Shown here: positions 1 to 7,860 of the stretch, piece by piece
Numbering within the stretch: the stretch's first letter is position 1
Layout: every line of letters starts with the position of its first letter
Assembly: GCA_039026375.1 (NCBI GenBank)
Contig: JBCCML010000014.1
Coordinates: forward strand, 1-64,000
From: Thermohalobaculum sp039026375
GTDB taxonomy: Bacteria > Pseudomonadota > Alphaproteobacteria > Rhodobacterales > Rhodobacteraceae
DNA: 64,000 bases
Direction of reading: 5' to 3'
Notes under the pieces: generated by a model
What the model saw: only the letters and a program-made list of their open reading frames with translations
The model's database searches: none
Told to the model about the DNA's origin: nothing
Position numbers and translations under genes: made by a program

Positions 1-225
1 AGCAAAGAACGCCGCCCGGCCTTCGGACCCCAGGGTCTGATAGCCCCGCAGGATCTCGGTCGCCAGCGCCACGCCCGATGCCTCGCCGTTCGAGGACATC
101 AGCTGCGCACACAGCCCCTCCAGTGCGACGGCCTCGGCCACGCCGCCCTCGCCCGGGCCCAGCGCGCGCGGGCGCAGATCGAAGACCGAACTCAGCATAT
201 CGCCCAGGGCGGTGAATCGGGACAT
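1..225 (-). CDS. malonyl-CoA decarboxylase, N-terminal part (3' end outside window)
   Basis: The first 75 codons of a minus-strand gene whose remainder lies left of the window. The translation starts MSRFTALGDMLSSVFD and contains LCAQLMSSNGEASGVALATEIL, recalling the helical N-terminal domain of malonyl-CoA decarboxylase (malonyl-CoA to acetyl-CoA plus CO2). The start at 225 is supported by an AGGAGAGG ribosome binding site just upstream (about 231-238). The catalytic C-terminal domain cannot be seen, so the assignment rests on the N-terminal pattern only. An unrelated helical protein is possible but less likely. Confidence 0.6.
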   Translation of the reverse strand, partial: MSRFTALGDMLSSVFDLRPRALGPGEGGVAEAVALEGLCAQLMSSNGEASGVALATEILRGYQTLGSEGRAAFFA

Positions 226-606
226 AATCCTCTCCTCTGCACCGACTGTTACAGAGCGATGTGACAGCCGCAACTGCTTGACGAAGGGTAAATGCACGCG
301 CCGCGCACGGGCGCGTTTCTCAACGCCGAGCCGTCACCGAGCTGGCGCCGAGCCATCACAGACCCGCTGATCGGCCCAGGCCGAGGCAAGTCTGCCGGCG
401 AACGTTCGTCGCCGGCCTTCAGGCGCCTGCGCAGATTTCCGTCTGTTCATCGTCCTTTGACGGCTAAGTTGGGATCTAGCACTTTCCATCCCCAAAGCGG
501 TCCAATTGGGCGATAGACGCAGTGCAAAGTGGTTCGGCACCGGATCTAGCCGACTATGAAAAACTGAAGCTGCCGACCCATCGGCAACACTGGCTAAAGG
601 GAAACC
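226..606. other. intergenic region, no gene seen
   Basis: About 380 bases between a leftward and a rightward gene, so it should hold the two divergent promoters. Short open frames exist on both strands but have no family resemblance or good ribosome binding site. No convincing operator, repeat or RNA gene was recognised. Confidence 0.5.
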
Positions 607-1641
607 ATGTCCGACGATACCTCGATCCAAGAGGATCAAACCAATGCCCAAGCACGCCGTGCCCGGGGCGAATTCGTGCGCGGCGTCAGTGGGTTCCGGT
701 ATGCCATCGGTGAGCCGGACTTTCCGGCAGTACCCGGTCGTTACCATCTGTTTGTCGCGTTGAACTGCCCGTGGTGTCACCGGGTTACACTAGCGCGCGC
801 GGTGCTGGGCCTGGAAGAAAGCATCACCGTGGATGTGGCGTTTCCAAATCGGACCGGGGACGATGATCCAGCCGGTCCCAACCTTTGGGAGTTTGCGCCC
901 AACCGTATCGCCACCCTAACCGGCAGCCCTCTGCCAGAGTGCACAACCGAAAGCGCGACGGGGGCGGGCCTGCGGCTGGCCAAAGAAATCTACCAGCGCG
1001 AGGGGTCGGACGAGCAATCGGTCCCCATTCTCTACGACAAGCAGGCCGGGCGCATCGTCAACAACGAAAGCGCCGAGATCATCTGGATGCTTGATGACCA
1101 TGCCGAAGCCTTGGGCAGCAAGAAGGCCGAACGCCCACGTCTTGTTCCCAGCGCCGCAGTGGTCCGAGCCCAGATCGCAGAATTGAACGAAAGGATATAC
1201 ACGAACATCAACAACGGTGCCTACAAGGCAGGTTTTTCGTCCGATCAAGGCGTCTATGCCGCCGCCTTCGCCGCCTATTTCGACACCCTTGCCTGGCTTG
1301 AAGACTTGCTCGGCGACGGCCGCCCCTTTCTAACCGGAGACGCGTTCACCGAGGCTGACCTGCGCCTGTTTCCGACGCTCTACCGCCACGACCCGGTGTA
1401 TTATGTCCGGATGAAGCTGAACGGCGCCCGCATTCTGGACTATCCAAATCTGTGGCGCTGGCTGTGCCGGGTTTACGCCATGGACGGGGTCGCCAATGCC
1501 GGCTCGCTGATCCATTGTCGTCAAGGATACTTCGGCAGATCGTGGAATGGTGTCATCCCCCTAGGCCCCGTACGTCCTATGGCTTACCCGGAAGCATACC
1601 GGCACCGGGAACTGGCGGGTGGCGTCCCCGGTCAGGTCTAG
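607..1641 (+). CDS. glutathionyl-hydroquinone reductase-like glutathione S-transferase
   Basis: A 344-residue protein of the Xi-class GST (YqjG/PcpF/ECM4) family, which reduces glutathionyl-hydroquinones with glutathione in the cytoplasm. The thioredoxin-like half has the active-site motif NCPWCHRV with Cys54-Pro-Trp-Cys57; Cys54 is the expected catalytic residue. VPILYDKQAGRIVNNESAEII (about 139-159) is the usual cis-Pro and glutathione-binding stretch. The C-terminal half is helical. The ATG at 607 follows AAAGGGAAACC. The gene stands alone, and an MFS carrier follows on the same strand after 190 bases. The substrate is not known; the family call is secure. Confidence 0.85.
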   Translation: MSDDTSIQEDQTNAQARRARGEFVRGVSGFRYAIGEPDFPAVPGRYHLFVALNCPWCHRVTLARAVLGLEESITVDVAFPNRTGDDDPAGPNLWEFAPNRIATLTGSPLPECTTESATGAGLRLAKEIYQREGSDEQSVPILYDKQAGRIVNNESAEIIWMLDDHAEALGSKKAERPRLVPSAAVVRAQIAELNERIYTNINNGAYKAGFSSDQGVYAAAFAAYFDTLAWLEDLLGDGRPFLTGDAFTEADLRLFPTLYRHDPVYYVRMKLNGARILDYPNLWRWLCRVYAMDGVANAGSLIHCRQGYFGRSWNGVIPLGPVRPMAYPEAYRHRELAGGVPGQV

Positions 1642-1833
1642 CAAACAGGACTCGTGCCGCTTTTCAGCCCCAGACGGCTTAGGTCGAATTGCGGTCGTCC
1701 CTGTCCCAGGCTGTACCGTCAGTCGGTGGCTTGGTGCGCCGACGCTTTCCCGTCTGCTTACCCAAACGCGATGGATTGTGCAGAATACAACTCAGTGCTT
1801 TGACGCCGAAGATCAAAGTGCCACGGTCGTCGG

Positions 1834-3048
1834 GTGCCCGAGCAAACCCTCCAAACCCGCAGACTGATCATCGCGCTGTGCGCGGCAATGTTCGCGCTTG
1901 GTCAGTTTCACCGGGCAGCGGGTTCGATCTTTGCACCAATTCTGATCGACCGTTTCAGCGTGTCCGCCACGATGATCAGCGGTCTCGTGTCGATCATGTT
2001 CCTTGCGGCAGTTCTGACGCAGCTGCCGCTTGGCGCTGCTTTGGACCGGTACGGGCCCCGGCTGATGATGAGTTGCAGCGTCACAGTGGTCGCGCTTGGC
2101 ACGGCCTTGTTTGCTGTCGGGCAAAGCTATGAAGCACTGTTCGCGGCCCGCATCATCATCGGGTTCGGCATGGCATCACTTGGCGCGTCGATCCATGTGC
2201 TGGTCGCCCGGTCATTTTCGCCGCGAGAGTTTGGGTATGTGAACGGGATGGTGATAACGCTCGGAAGCGTCGGCGGCATCCTCGGGACCTATCCGTTGGC
2301 GCTTGCGCTGGCGCGGTACGACTGGGCCACTGTGTTCGGTGCTGCCGCCACGGGGGCCGTTGCTCTGGTGTTGGCGATTTTGAGCATCGTGCCATCTGCG
2401 CCCGCCAAACTGCAGCAAGAGTCCGACGATCAGCCCGGCAGTTATCTGGATCTGCTTGGGCTTTCGGAGGTCCGGAAGATACTCGCCTTGGGTTTGGTCA
2501 CTTTTGCGCCAATGACGACGATCACCGGGTTGTGGGGCGGTCCGTTCCTGATGGATGTGCACGGGTTTTCCGCGGAGGACGCGGGCGCGGTCTTGCTGGC
2601 AATGTTTGCGGGTTCGGTGGTTGCCGCGTTTCTATTTGGCCATCTGGATCGATCAATCGCACGACGAAAGGCGATGATTCTAACCGCTGCGGTCACGTCC
2701 ACAACGTGCCTCTCGTTGCTCGCCTTTCTGCCGACGCCTGGACCAACCGTGTCGAGCGCTCTCTTGCTGGTCGTGGTCTTCTGCCAGACCTTCTACATCC
2801 CCTTGGGTGCGCACATGCGGAAAGTCGTGCCGATGCAGTTGGTGGGGCGGGCGTCGATCCTGCTGTCGCTGGTTGGTGTGGCGGCAATTCCGGCGATGCA
2901 GACCGGTTTTGGCGCAATCTTGGATCTTGCCCGCGCGGCGGGTGTGGACGTCGCTGACCAGTACCGGTTCAGCTTTGGTGCCATGGCGCTGGTGATGGCC
3001 ATCTGCATCAGCCGCTATGCATCCGCCTCCCAAGCCGACGATGCCTGA
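1834..3048 (+). CDS. MFS transporter
   Basis: A 404-residue inner-membrane protein with about 12 hydrophobic segments and the layout of a major facilitator. The loop between TM2 and TM3 reads GAALDRYGPRLMM, a form of the MFS signature G-x3-D-R-x-G-R. The GTG start at 1834 is the furthest upstream usable one and has only a weak ribosome site; the ATG at 1888 is an alternative that would shorten the N-terminus. Neighbours give no substrate. It converges on the DUF427 gene across a short intergenic hairpin. Confidence 0.8.
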   Translation: MPEQTLQTRRLIIALCAAMFALGQFHRAAGSIFAPILIDRFSVSATMISGLVSIMFLAAVLTQLPLGAALDRYGPRLMMSCSVTVVALGTALFAVGQSYEALFAARIIIGFGMASLGASIHVLVARSFSPREFGYVNGMVITLGSVGGILGTYPLALALARYDWATVFGAAATGAVALVLAILSIVPSAPAKLQQESDDQPGSYLDLLGLSEVRKILALGLVTFAPMTTITGLWGGPFLMDVHGFSAEDAGAVLLAMFAGSVVAAFLFGHLDRSIARRKAMILTAAVTSTTCLSLLAFLPTPGPTVSSALLLVVVFCQTFYIPLGAHMRKVVPMQLVGRASILLSLVGVAAIPAMQTGFGAILDLARAAGVDVADQYRFSFGAMALVMAICISRYASASQADDA

Positions 3049-3137
3049 TGTCGAGGGCCTAACATGCTGCCAACTCATGCGTAGAACCGGCGCCCCCAAC
3101 GCATGTCTGCCCAATCTACATCGGACACCGTAAGTCG

Positions 3138-3168
3138 CTGAAGCAGATCCAACCGCCCGAAGCTTCAG
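3138..3168. terminator. hairpin between convergent genes
   Basis: Seven-base arms CTGAAGC (3138-3144) and GCTTCAG (3162-3168) sit between the convergent MFS and DUF427 genes. There is no T-run, so termination is only inferred from position. Confidence 0.3.
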
Positions 3169-3230
3169 CGCTCGCGGCTGCTCATGCGGTCCAACCGCTT
3201 CGGCCCGCGCCTAAGGACCGCGTTTGCGCA

Positions 3231-3713
3231 TTACCAGTGGAGCGTGCCCGGCGCGCCCTTTACGATGCCTGTCAAATTGCTGGTCTGCCAGCCACCATAG
3301 AAATCGCCGGGCTGAGGAAGAACGGTTTCGGCACCAACGGTACAGGCGTCCATTTTCCCCGCGTAGAACGCCACATGCCCAGAGAGGCGAGAGAATGACG
3401 CTGTCGGGCTATCGTACGCCCAAGCCGCGCGTGCAGCTATCTGGCCGTTCACTGCAACATCGAAGTATCGCGCCAGGCCTTTCCATTCACAAAAGCTGCC
3501 GCCGCTGACGGGAATCAACTCTCCCAATACATCGCCCGGCGGGATGTAATAGGTGGGCGCGTGATGGGTTTCCAAAACCCTTAATGCGTCACGCGTATCG
3601 ACAATCAACGCGCCGTTCAGCCGAACGGTCACGCGTTGCGGCACCACCTCAAGGGCAGGTGGCCGCGGATAGGTCTGGACGTCTTCTAAGGGTAGGGGCT
3701 CTGCTTCTGTCAT
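3231..3713 (-). CDS. DUF427 domain protein
   Basis: A 160-residue soluble protein of the DUF427 family. Typical features are HAPTYYIPPGDV (about 50-61), GGSFCEWKGLARYFDV (about 71-86) and a C-terminal CTVGAE followed by Pro- and Gly-rich sequence ending in GTLHW. The family has no settled biochemical role and often sits singly, as here. The ATG at 3713 begins MTEAEPLPLED. No operon partner is evident; the next gene on this strand is the secreted hydrolase about 290 bases upstream. Confidence 0.8.
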   Translation of the reverse strand: MTEAEPLPLEDVQTYPRPPALEVVPQRVTVRLNGALIVDTRDALRVLETHHAPTYYIPPGDVLGELIPVSGGSFCEWKGLARYFDVAVNGQIAARAAWAYDSPTASFSRLSGHVAFYAGKMDACTVGAETVLPQPGDFYGGWQTSNLTGIVKGAPGTLHW

Positions 3714-3866
3714 GCTGATCGATCCGCACCTTGACGGCCATTATCTTTCATCGGGTTCTTCCTGCTCTCACATTTCCACGCTGTGAAGCTGCGCCAAACC
3801 GCTGAAAGATCCAGACCGGTGCGTCGCCGAACAGCCGATGCCGGTGATCGGAGCCCAGTGTTTCAA

Positions 3867-3908
3867 GGCCGGTGGTCGTAGGCCGGTGGTCGTAGGCCGG
3901 TGATCGTA
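3867..3908. repeat. 14-bp tandem repeat, 3 copies
   Basis: GGCCGGTGGTCGTA occurs head to tail at 3867-3880 and 3881-3894, with a third copy (one base changed, GGCCGGTGATCGTA) at 3895-3908. It lies in the 286-base gap between the DUF427 and hydrolase genes. Function unknown; it may be a slippage product. Confidence 0.85.
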
Positions 3909-3999
3909 AGCAGTGGACCAGATGCGCAGCAGAGCATGCGGCCCTGTCAGGCGCGATGCAGAAGCCTCTTCCCAGTCGCAAAAGCAACTCGACGATCGG

Positions 4000-5142
4000 T
4001 TACTTGCTGTCCCAAAGGAACTTACCGCGCGATCTGGGCGTGTTGGGATCCTGAGCAAGGAAATCCTCGGCCAAGGGGTCCCCACGCACATGCCAGTCCA
4101 GAAAGCCAATGGCAGCGCGGGATAACACCTCGAGCATCTGATCGCAGATATCGTCCCGCGTTCCTCCCCCACCCGACACGCACGTGTTTCTGGAGTATTT
4201 GAAGATCGTGTGCGCCGCGCGCCAGTCATCAATGTACAGCAAGTATTTGCTGATTTCCCCAGCCGGATCCGTGGGGATCAGATCAAACACCGCCTTACGG
4301 TTGGACGGTGTCGGGCCCAGATTAGCGCAGTAGTGAATTGTGCTGGACGTCGTCGTCCTTGGCGTTTGGTCACATCCGTTGTCGCCATCCCCCGTGGCAA
4401 TCAGAACAGGTCGTTCGACAGTGTCCCAAGACGTGTCTCCGGACCTTTTCCAAGTCTCATAAAAGCCATCCACCCCAGGCCCCTGCGGTGAGAAGGCCAG
4501 GAACGCCACAGGCCGGGGATCCGACAAGTCACGGATGTCGATATACTGCTTCGACGGATCGCCGGTGCGGAACGCTCGGGTCGCCCCGGCCACCATCAAT
4601 GTACCGCCAGCCCCGGCGGAATGTCCGCCGACTGCGATTTTGGTGACATCAACCAGATGCGCGTAGTTGTTTTCCAGGTAATCAATGGTTTGGGCGATGT
4701 CCCAGGGCCGCAGCAAACTCAGCAGTTTCTGATATCCCTCCCCACAGTCGACCCCAGACGTCAGGTCCAGCAGATCGGTGCAGATTGCATCCTCGACCAT
4801 GGGCTGGGGCCACGTGTGCCCAATGCTGACCGAGGTATAGCAGGCCTCCGCCGTAACGCCGCGCCAGTCCGCCAATGTGTTTGCATTGTTGCCGCCTGCA
4901 CCACCGTGTGACCAGATCACCGTTGGCAGCGGGAGTGTCACCCCCGCGGGTAACGCGGTTGGCTCGACAATCTTGATTGTCACGCTGCGTGTCACAGACG
5001 TTCCAGGAACGGTGTAAGTCACCGTCTCGGTGATCGGTTGAGACTGGCTGCATGAAAGCGGCGTGTAGGTCTGCGCGATCGCCGTGGCCCCGAAAGCGCA
5101 CGAAAACACGCAAGCGAAAAGACAAAAGCCGATGTGTCGCAT
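4000..5142 (-). CDS. secreted alpha/beta hydrolase
   Basis: A 380-residue exported esterase-like protein. Residues 1-23 form a Sec signal peptide ending ATAIA|Q. HGGAGG at 79-84 is a plausible oxyanion-hole motif, and GGHSAGAGG at 172-180 is a G-x-S-x-G nucleophile elbow with Ser175. Many cysteines suggest disulfides, fitting a periplasmic or secreted enzyme. The layout recalls the dienelactone hydrolase/chlorophyllase/PAF-acetylhydrolase group, but the substrate cannot be read. The frame is open upstream to 5181, but the ATG at 5142 is chosen because it puts the signal peptide at the N-terminus. Confidence 0.75.
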   Translation of the reverse strand: MRHIGFCLFACVFSCAFGATAIAQTYTPLSCSQSQPITETVTYTVPGTSVTRSVTIKIVEPTALPAGVTLPLPTVIWSHGGAGGNNANTLADWRGVTAEACYTSVSIGHTWPQPMVEDAICTDLLDLTSGVDCGEGYQKLLSLLRPWDIAQTIDYLENNYAHLVDVTKIAVGGHSAGAGGTLMVAGATRAFRTGDPSKQYIDIRDLSDPRPVAFLAFSPQGPGVDGFYETWKRSGDTSWDTVERPVLIATGDGDNGCDQTPRTTTSSTIHYCANLGPTPSNRKAVFDLIPTDPAGEISKYLLYIDDWRAAHTIFKYSRNTCVSGGGGTRDDICDQMLEVLSRAAIGFLDWHVRGDPLAEDFLAQDPNTPRSRGKFLWDSK

Positions 5143-5484
5143 GATAAATGCACCCCAAACTGACAATCTAAACCGGTCCAATTGTACAATTCCTGGGCGT
5201 CAGAACCAAACGAACGTCGCCCTGCGGATCATGTTGTTGACAATTCGCAACGGTGACTGGGTCAGCAGGTAACGCTGTGGGGTCCATCATCAGAGACTTC
5301 GACGCTTGTCAGATCTGACGGCCTGACCCGGAGGTGCTGTGGTTGGGGAATGGCCGCATGCTATCGCTGCCGGATCTGTGGGGCACAATTGCCTTCCGCC
5401 CCCTCACGGGGCTGTTCCTGCCAGCCATGTTCCGTTCTGCTGTCTCGTCAACCGACTGACACGCCCCTGTCTATGCAGAAACCA
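5143..5484. other. intergenic region, no gene seen
   Basis: About 340 bases upstream of the secreted hydrolase gene and downstream of the SnoaL-like gene. Short plus-strand frames near 5340-5460 lack family resemblance and were not called. No clear terminator or promoter was recognised. Confidence 0.45.
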
Positions 5485-6243
5485 CTAGAACTTGCCGTTG
5501 TCGTTCCGCCACTCGTGGCGCGGAGGAATGGGCGTGCACGTGGTCCAGTGTTCGACGATCCGATCGTTTGCAATCCGAAACAGGCTGTAGAGCCCCGCAT
5601 GTTGCCGATCTCGGAAACCCTCTATCATGCACAGCGCAAAGTTCCCTTCGGCGAGCACCCGGTGGAGCACTTGATGCTCAATTCTGGGGGCGCCGTTTTC
5701 TTCTTCTTCAAGGGCGGCGCGCAAGGCAGCGCTGCCGTCCGCGATTTCTGGATCGTGCTGGATTAGGTCAGCCGCGAGATATGCCTCCATCAACGCAAAA
5801 TTCCGCCCAATCAAGACGCGTTCAACAAACGTGCGGGCCAGTGTCCGATTGCGCTCGGTTCGGTCGAGATCCGTGATGTCAGTTTCCCCATCCAACATCG
5901 TTCGGCCCGATGGGTTAGGCGGTTGGATCAGTTGGATATTATCCCAGTGCTCGACGGCTTTTCCCTCTTCAAAGCGGAATACTTCGAACGCCACTTCGAC
6001 GCCGTTGAAATCATACTCGTTGTGCGCGAAGGCAAACTCACCGTCCTCGAGAACGCGGTAAAAGACGACGCGCGGGTTCGTCTTGGCCAACCGGGCAAAA
6101 AGTGCTGCAAGGCCAGGGCTGCCCTCCCCCGTGCGCGGGTTGTGCTGAACATACTTGCTTTCATTGACGACCGCGGCTGCCTCTGGGTCGCCGGTTTCGA
6201 TACCTTTCAGAAGCTTCATCAGCAGCTGTTTTTGGGACGTCAT
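5485..6243 (-). CDS. tandem SnoaL-like (NTF2-fold) protein
   Basis: A 252-residue protein made of two NTF2/SnoaL-like units. The first (about 1-110) has YVQHNPRTGEGSPGL and AFEVFRFEEGKAVEHWDNIQ; the second (about 130-245) has LIQHDPEIADGSAAL and LYSLFRIANDRIVEHWTT. The repeated QH-P and R-IVEHW patterns are the SnoaL polyketide-cyclase-like signature. Such proteins bind or isomerise small molecules; none can be named. The ATG at 6243 is chosen over an upstream-open frame because the upstream residues are basic, non-family sequence. A 40-residue membrane peptide gene ends 19 bases upstream and is probably co-transcribed. Confidence 0.75.
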   Translation of the reverse strand: MTSQKQLLMKLLKGIETGDPEAAAVVNESKYVQHNPRTGEGSPGLAALFARLAKTNPRVVFYRVLEDGEFAFAHNEYDFNGVEVAFEVFRFEEGKAVEHWDNIQLIQPPNPSGRTMLDGETDITDLDRTERNRTLARTFVERVLIGRNFALMEAYLAADLIQHDPEIADGSAALRAALEEEENGAPRIEHQVLHRVLAEGNFALCMIEGFRDRQHAGLYSLFRIANDRIVEHWTTCTPIPPRHEWRNDNGKF

Positions 6244-6262
6244 GCGGGTGCTTCTTTTGCTG

Positions 6263-6385
6263 TTAATTGAAATCGTGTGGCGGGTTAGACAGCGTCGACA
6301 AAGCAAAAAACGACACGATGACGATCTGCAGGCCAATAATGAGCCAGAACCAATTGGCCAGAAACTGACCGGGTGGCGTGTTCAT
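6263..6385 (-). CDS. small membrane peptide, 40 residues
   Basis: Short gene with a strong ribosome site, AGGTGGAG, just upstream of the ATG at 6385, and a TAA stop at 6263. The product starts MNTPPGQFLANWFWLII, then a hydrophobic helix of about 22 residues (roughly 12-34), and ends SNPPHDFN. It should be a single-pass inner-membrane peptide. It lies 19 bases upstream of the SnoaL-like gene, so the pair is likely an operon. I do not recognise a family. Support is the ribosome site, the membrane helix and the spacing. Confidence 0.55.
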   Translation of the reverse strand: MNTPPGQFLANWFWLIIGLQIVIVSFFALSTLSNPPHDFN

Positions 6386-6791
6386 AACGTTCTCCACCTG
6401 CAAGATCAGACAGTGCGATGTAGCACGAGAAGTTCTTGGTCATCGACCTGCACTATTACCCACCCGGGCAAAGATGTCATAGCAGGACAGGGTGGCCTGG
6501 TGGGCGCGCATGGATTGCGCAGGCTACGTTGCCTTCTTCGCGCTGGGGGTGGAGAAAGCTGCCATCTGGTCAAAAGGTCCGATCTCTGTCCGGCCTGGCC
6601 GTTTGTCGATCGCGGCAAGAGCGGCCTGCTCAGGCAGCCCTGGCACAACAAACGACAGAGTTGTTAAGAGCGAGGGCCGAAACCCAATCTAACGTTCACG
6701 CCGTTAGCGATGAAGCAACGGCAGACCGGACGAGCCCGGCGCCTAGACGCCGCCAGTGCCGGGGCTGACAGATCAAAACTAGGAGCCCACC
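6386..6791. other. intergenic region with one inverted repeat
   Basis: About 400 bases between divergent genes. The only structured element is CTAACG (6689-6694) with CGTTAG (6702-6707), a 6-7-6 inverted repeat about 85 bases upstream of the RraA-like gene, which could be an operator. Open frames here look non-coding. Confidence 0.35.
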
Positions 6792-7502
6792 ATGACCCTG
6801 ACCGCCGACGCCCACGCCACCCTGATGCAGGTGACCACCGGCACCATCACCACGATCTTGCTGAAAAAGGGCCTGCGCAATGTCTGGATGCGGGGCACGC
6901 TGCCCCTGGTCGCCGGTCAGACCCGGGTGGTCGGCCCGGCCTTCACTTTACGCTTCGTGCCGGCGCGAGAGGATCTGGCAACGCCCGCCTCCTGGTCGTC
7001 GCCCATTTCGACCCGTGCGGCAATCGAGGCGATGCCCGAAGGTTGCGTCACGGTAGTCGACGCGATGGGCGTGACGGATGCCGGGATCTTCGGCGACATC
7101 CTGTGCGCGCGCATGGCCGCGCGGGGCGTGGCGGCCCTGGTCACTGACGGGGTCGTGCGCGATGTCGAAGGGGTGCTGGGCACCGGTCTGCCGGTCTTTG
7201 CCCGCGGGGCGGCCGCACCCCCGTCTGTGGCCGGTCTGACGTTTGTCGGCTGGGAAGAGCCCGTCGCCTGCGGCGGCGTCGCGGTCTTCCCGGGTGACAT
7301 CGTCGTGGCGGACAAGGACGGCGCGGTGCTGATCCCTGCCGACATGCTGGACCAGGTCCTGGCCGAGGCGCCCGAACAGGAACGCATGGAAGGCTGGATC
7401 ATGGACCAGGTGACCGAGGGCGGCGCCTCCCTGCCCGGTCTTTACCCGATGAACGACGAGACCCGCGCCAAGTACGACGCCTGGAAGGCACAGCAGGGTT
7501 AG
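6792..7502 (+). CDS. RraA-like (HMG/CHA aldolase family) protein
   Basis: A 236-residue RraA-family protein. Members are either RNase E inhibitors or, more often in such settings, divalent-metal class II aldolases/oxaloacetate decarboxylases of the HMG/CHA type. The core has GDILCARMAARGVAALVTDG (about 97-116) followed by VVRDVEG; the G-D-x-L...R-x-x-G...D-G-x-x-R-D pattern supplies the acid and metal-binding residues of the aldolases. GDIVVADKDGAVLIP near 170-185 is also typical. The start follows AGGAGCCCACC. It opens a catabolic block, so an aldolase or decarboxylase role is more likely than RNase control, but this is inference. Confidence 0.8.
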   Translation: MTLTADAHATLMQVTTGTITTILLKKGLRNVWMRGTLPLVAGQTRVVGPAFTLRFVPAREDLATPASWSSPISTRAAIEAMPEGCVTVVDAMGVTDAGIFGDILCARMAARGVAALVTDGVVRDVEGVLGTGLPVFARGAAAPPSVAGLTFVGWEEPVACGGVAVFPGDIVVADKDGAVLIPADMLDQVLAEAPEQERMEGWIMDQVTEGGASLPGLYPMNDETRAKYDAWKAQQG

Positions 7503-7635
7503 GTCACAGCATTGCCGGTGTTCGGTTGAACAGCGGTATAGAAGTCCGGCGCTCGATCCTGCGCGGCCCGCCTTCAGGCGATCTTGGCGACCGTTCGCTG
7601 ACAATGACCGGGATCGAGAGCGTTTTGGGGTCATG

Positions 7636-7686
7636 CCGGGCGTGGCCCGGCGTCCCACCCACCCACCCCCGCCCGGCCACGCCCGG
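7636..7686. terminator. GC-rich hairpin between convergent genes
   Basis: Perfect 12-bp arms CCGGGCGTGGCC (7636-7647) and GGCCACGCCCGG (7675-7686). The sequence resembles the dispersed GTCATGCCGGGC-type palindromes of alphaproteobacterial intergenic regions. There is no T-run, so it may be a repeat element, a terminator or both. Confidence 0.45.
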
Positions 7687-7757
7687 GGGTGCCAAAAGGA
7701 ACACAGGGCGTCCGCGGCGGCGCAAAATCGACTTTCTGTGGTCGACTTTCTGTACAT

Positions 7758-7831
7758 ACAGGTGCGGTACAGATGCTGCACACGTGCTGCACACTTGCGG
7801 TACAGGTGCTGTACGCTTGCGGTACGGGTGG
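7758..7831. repeat. 11-bp imperfect tandem repeat, about 6.7 copies
   Basis: Consecutive 11-base units start at 7758, 7769, 7780, 7791, 7802 and 7813, with a partial seventh at 7824: ACAGGTGCGGT, ACAGATGCTGC, ACACGTGCTGC, ACACTTGCGGT, ACAGGTGCTGT, ACGCTTGCGGT. Position 1 is always A, position 2 C and positions 6-8 TGC. The period is close to one helical turn. It lies just past the stop of the tartrate-dehydrogenase-like gene. Function unknown. Confidence 0.85.
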
Positions 7832-7860
7832 AATCCCAGCGGCAGGGGGTGTGAAGCGCG

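Larger units (their letters stand above)
7503..7860. other. repeat-bearing region between convergent genes
   Basis: This 358-base gap holds a GC-rich hairpin (7636-7686) and an 11-bp tandem array (7758-7831), listed separately. Both flanking genes end here, so promoters are not expected and no gene was seen. Confidence 0.5.

Noticed and set aside
5350..5466. Cys-rich start of a plus-strand frame (MAACYRCRICG)
   Set aside because: The CxxC look is tempting, but the frame overlaps the SnoaL-like gene and the Cys pattern does not continue as a known zinc finger.
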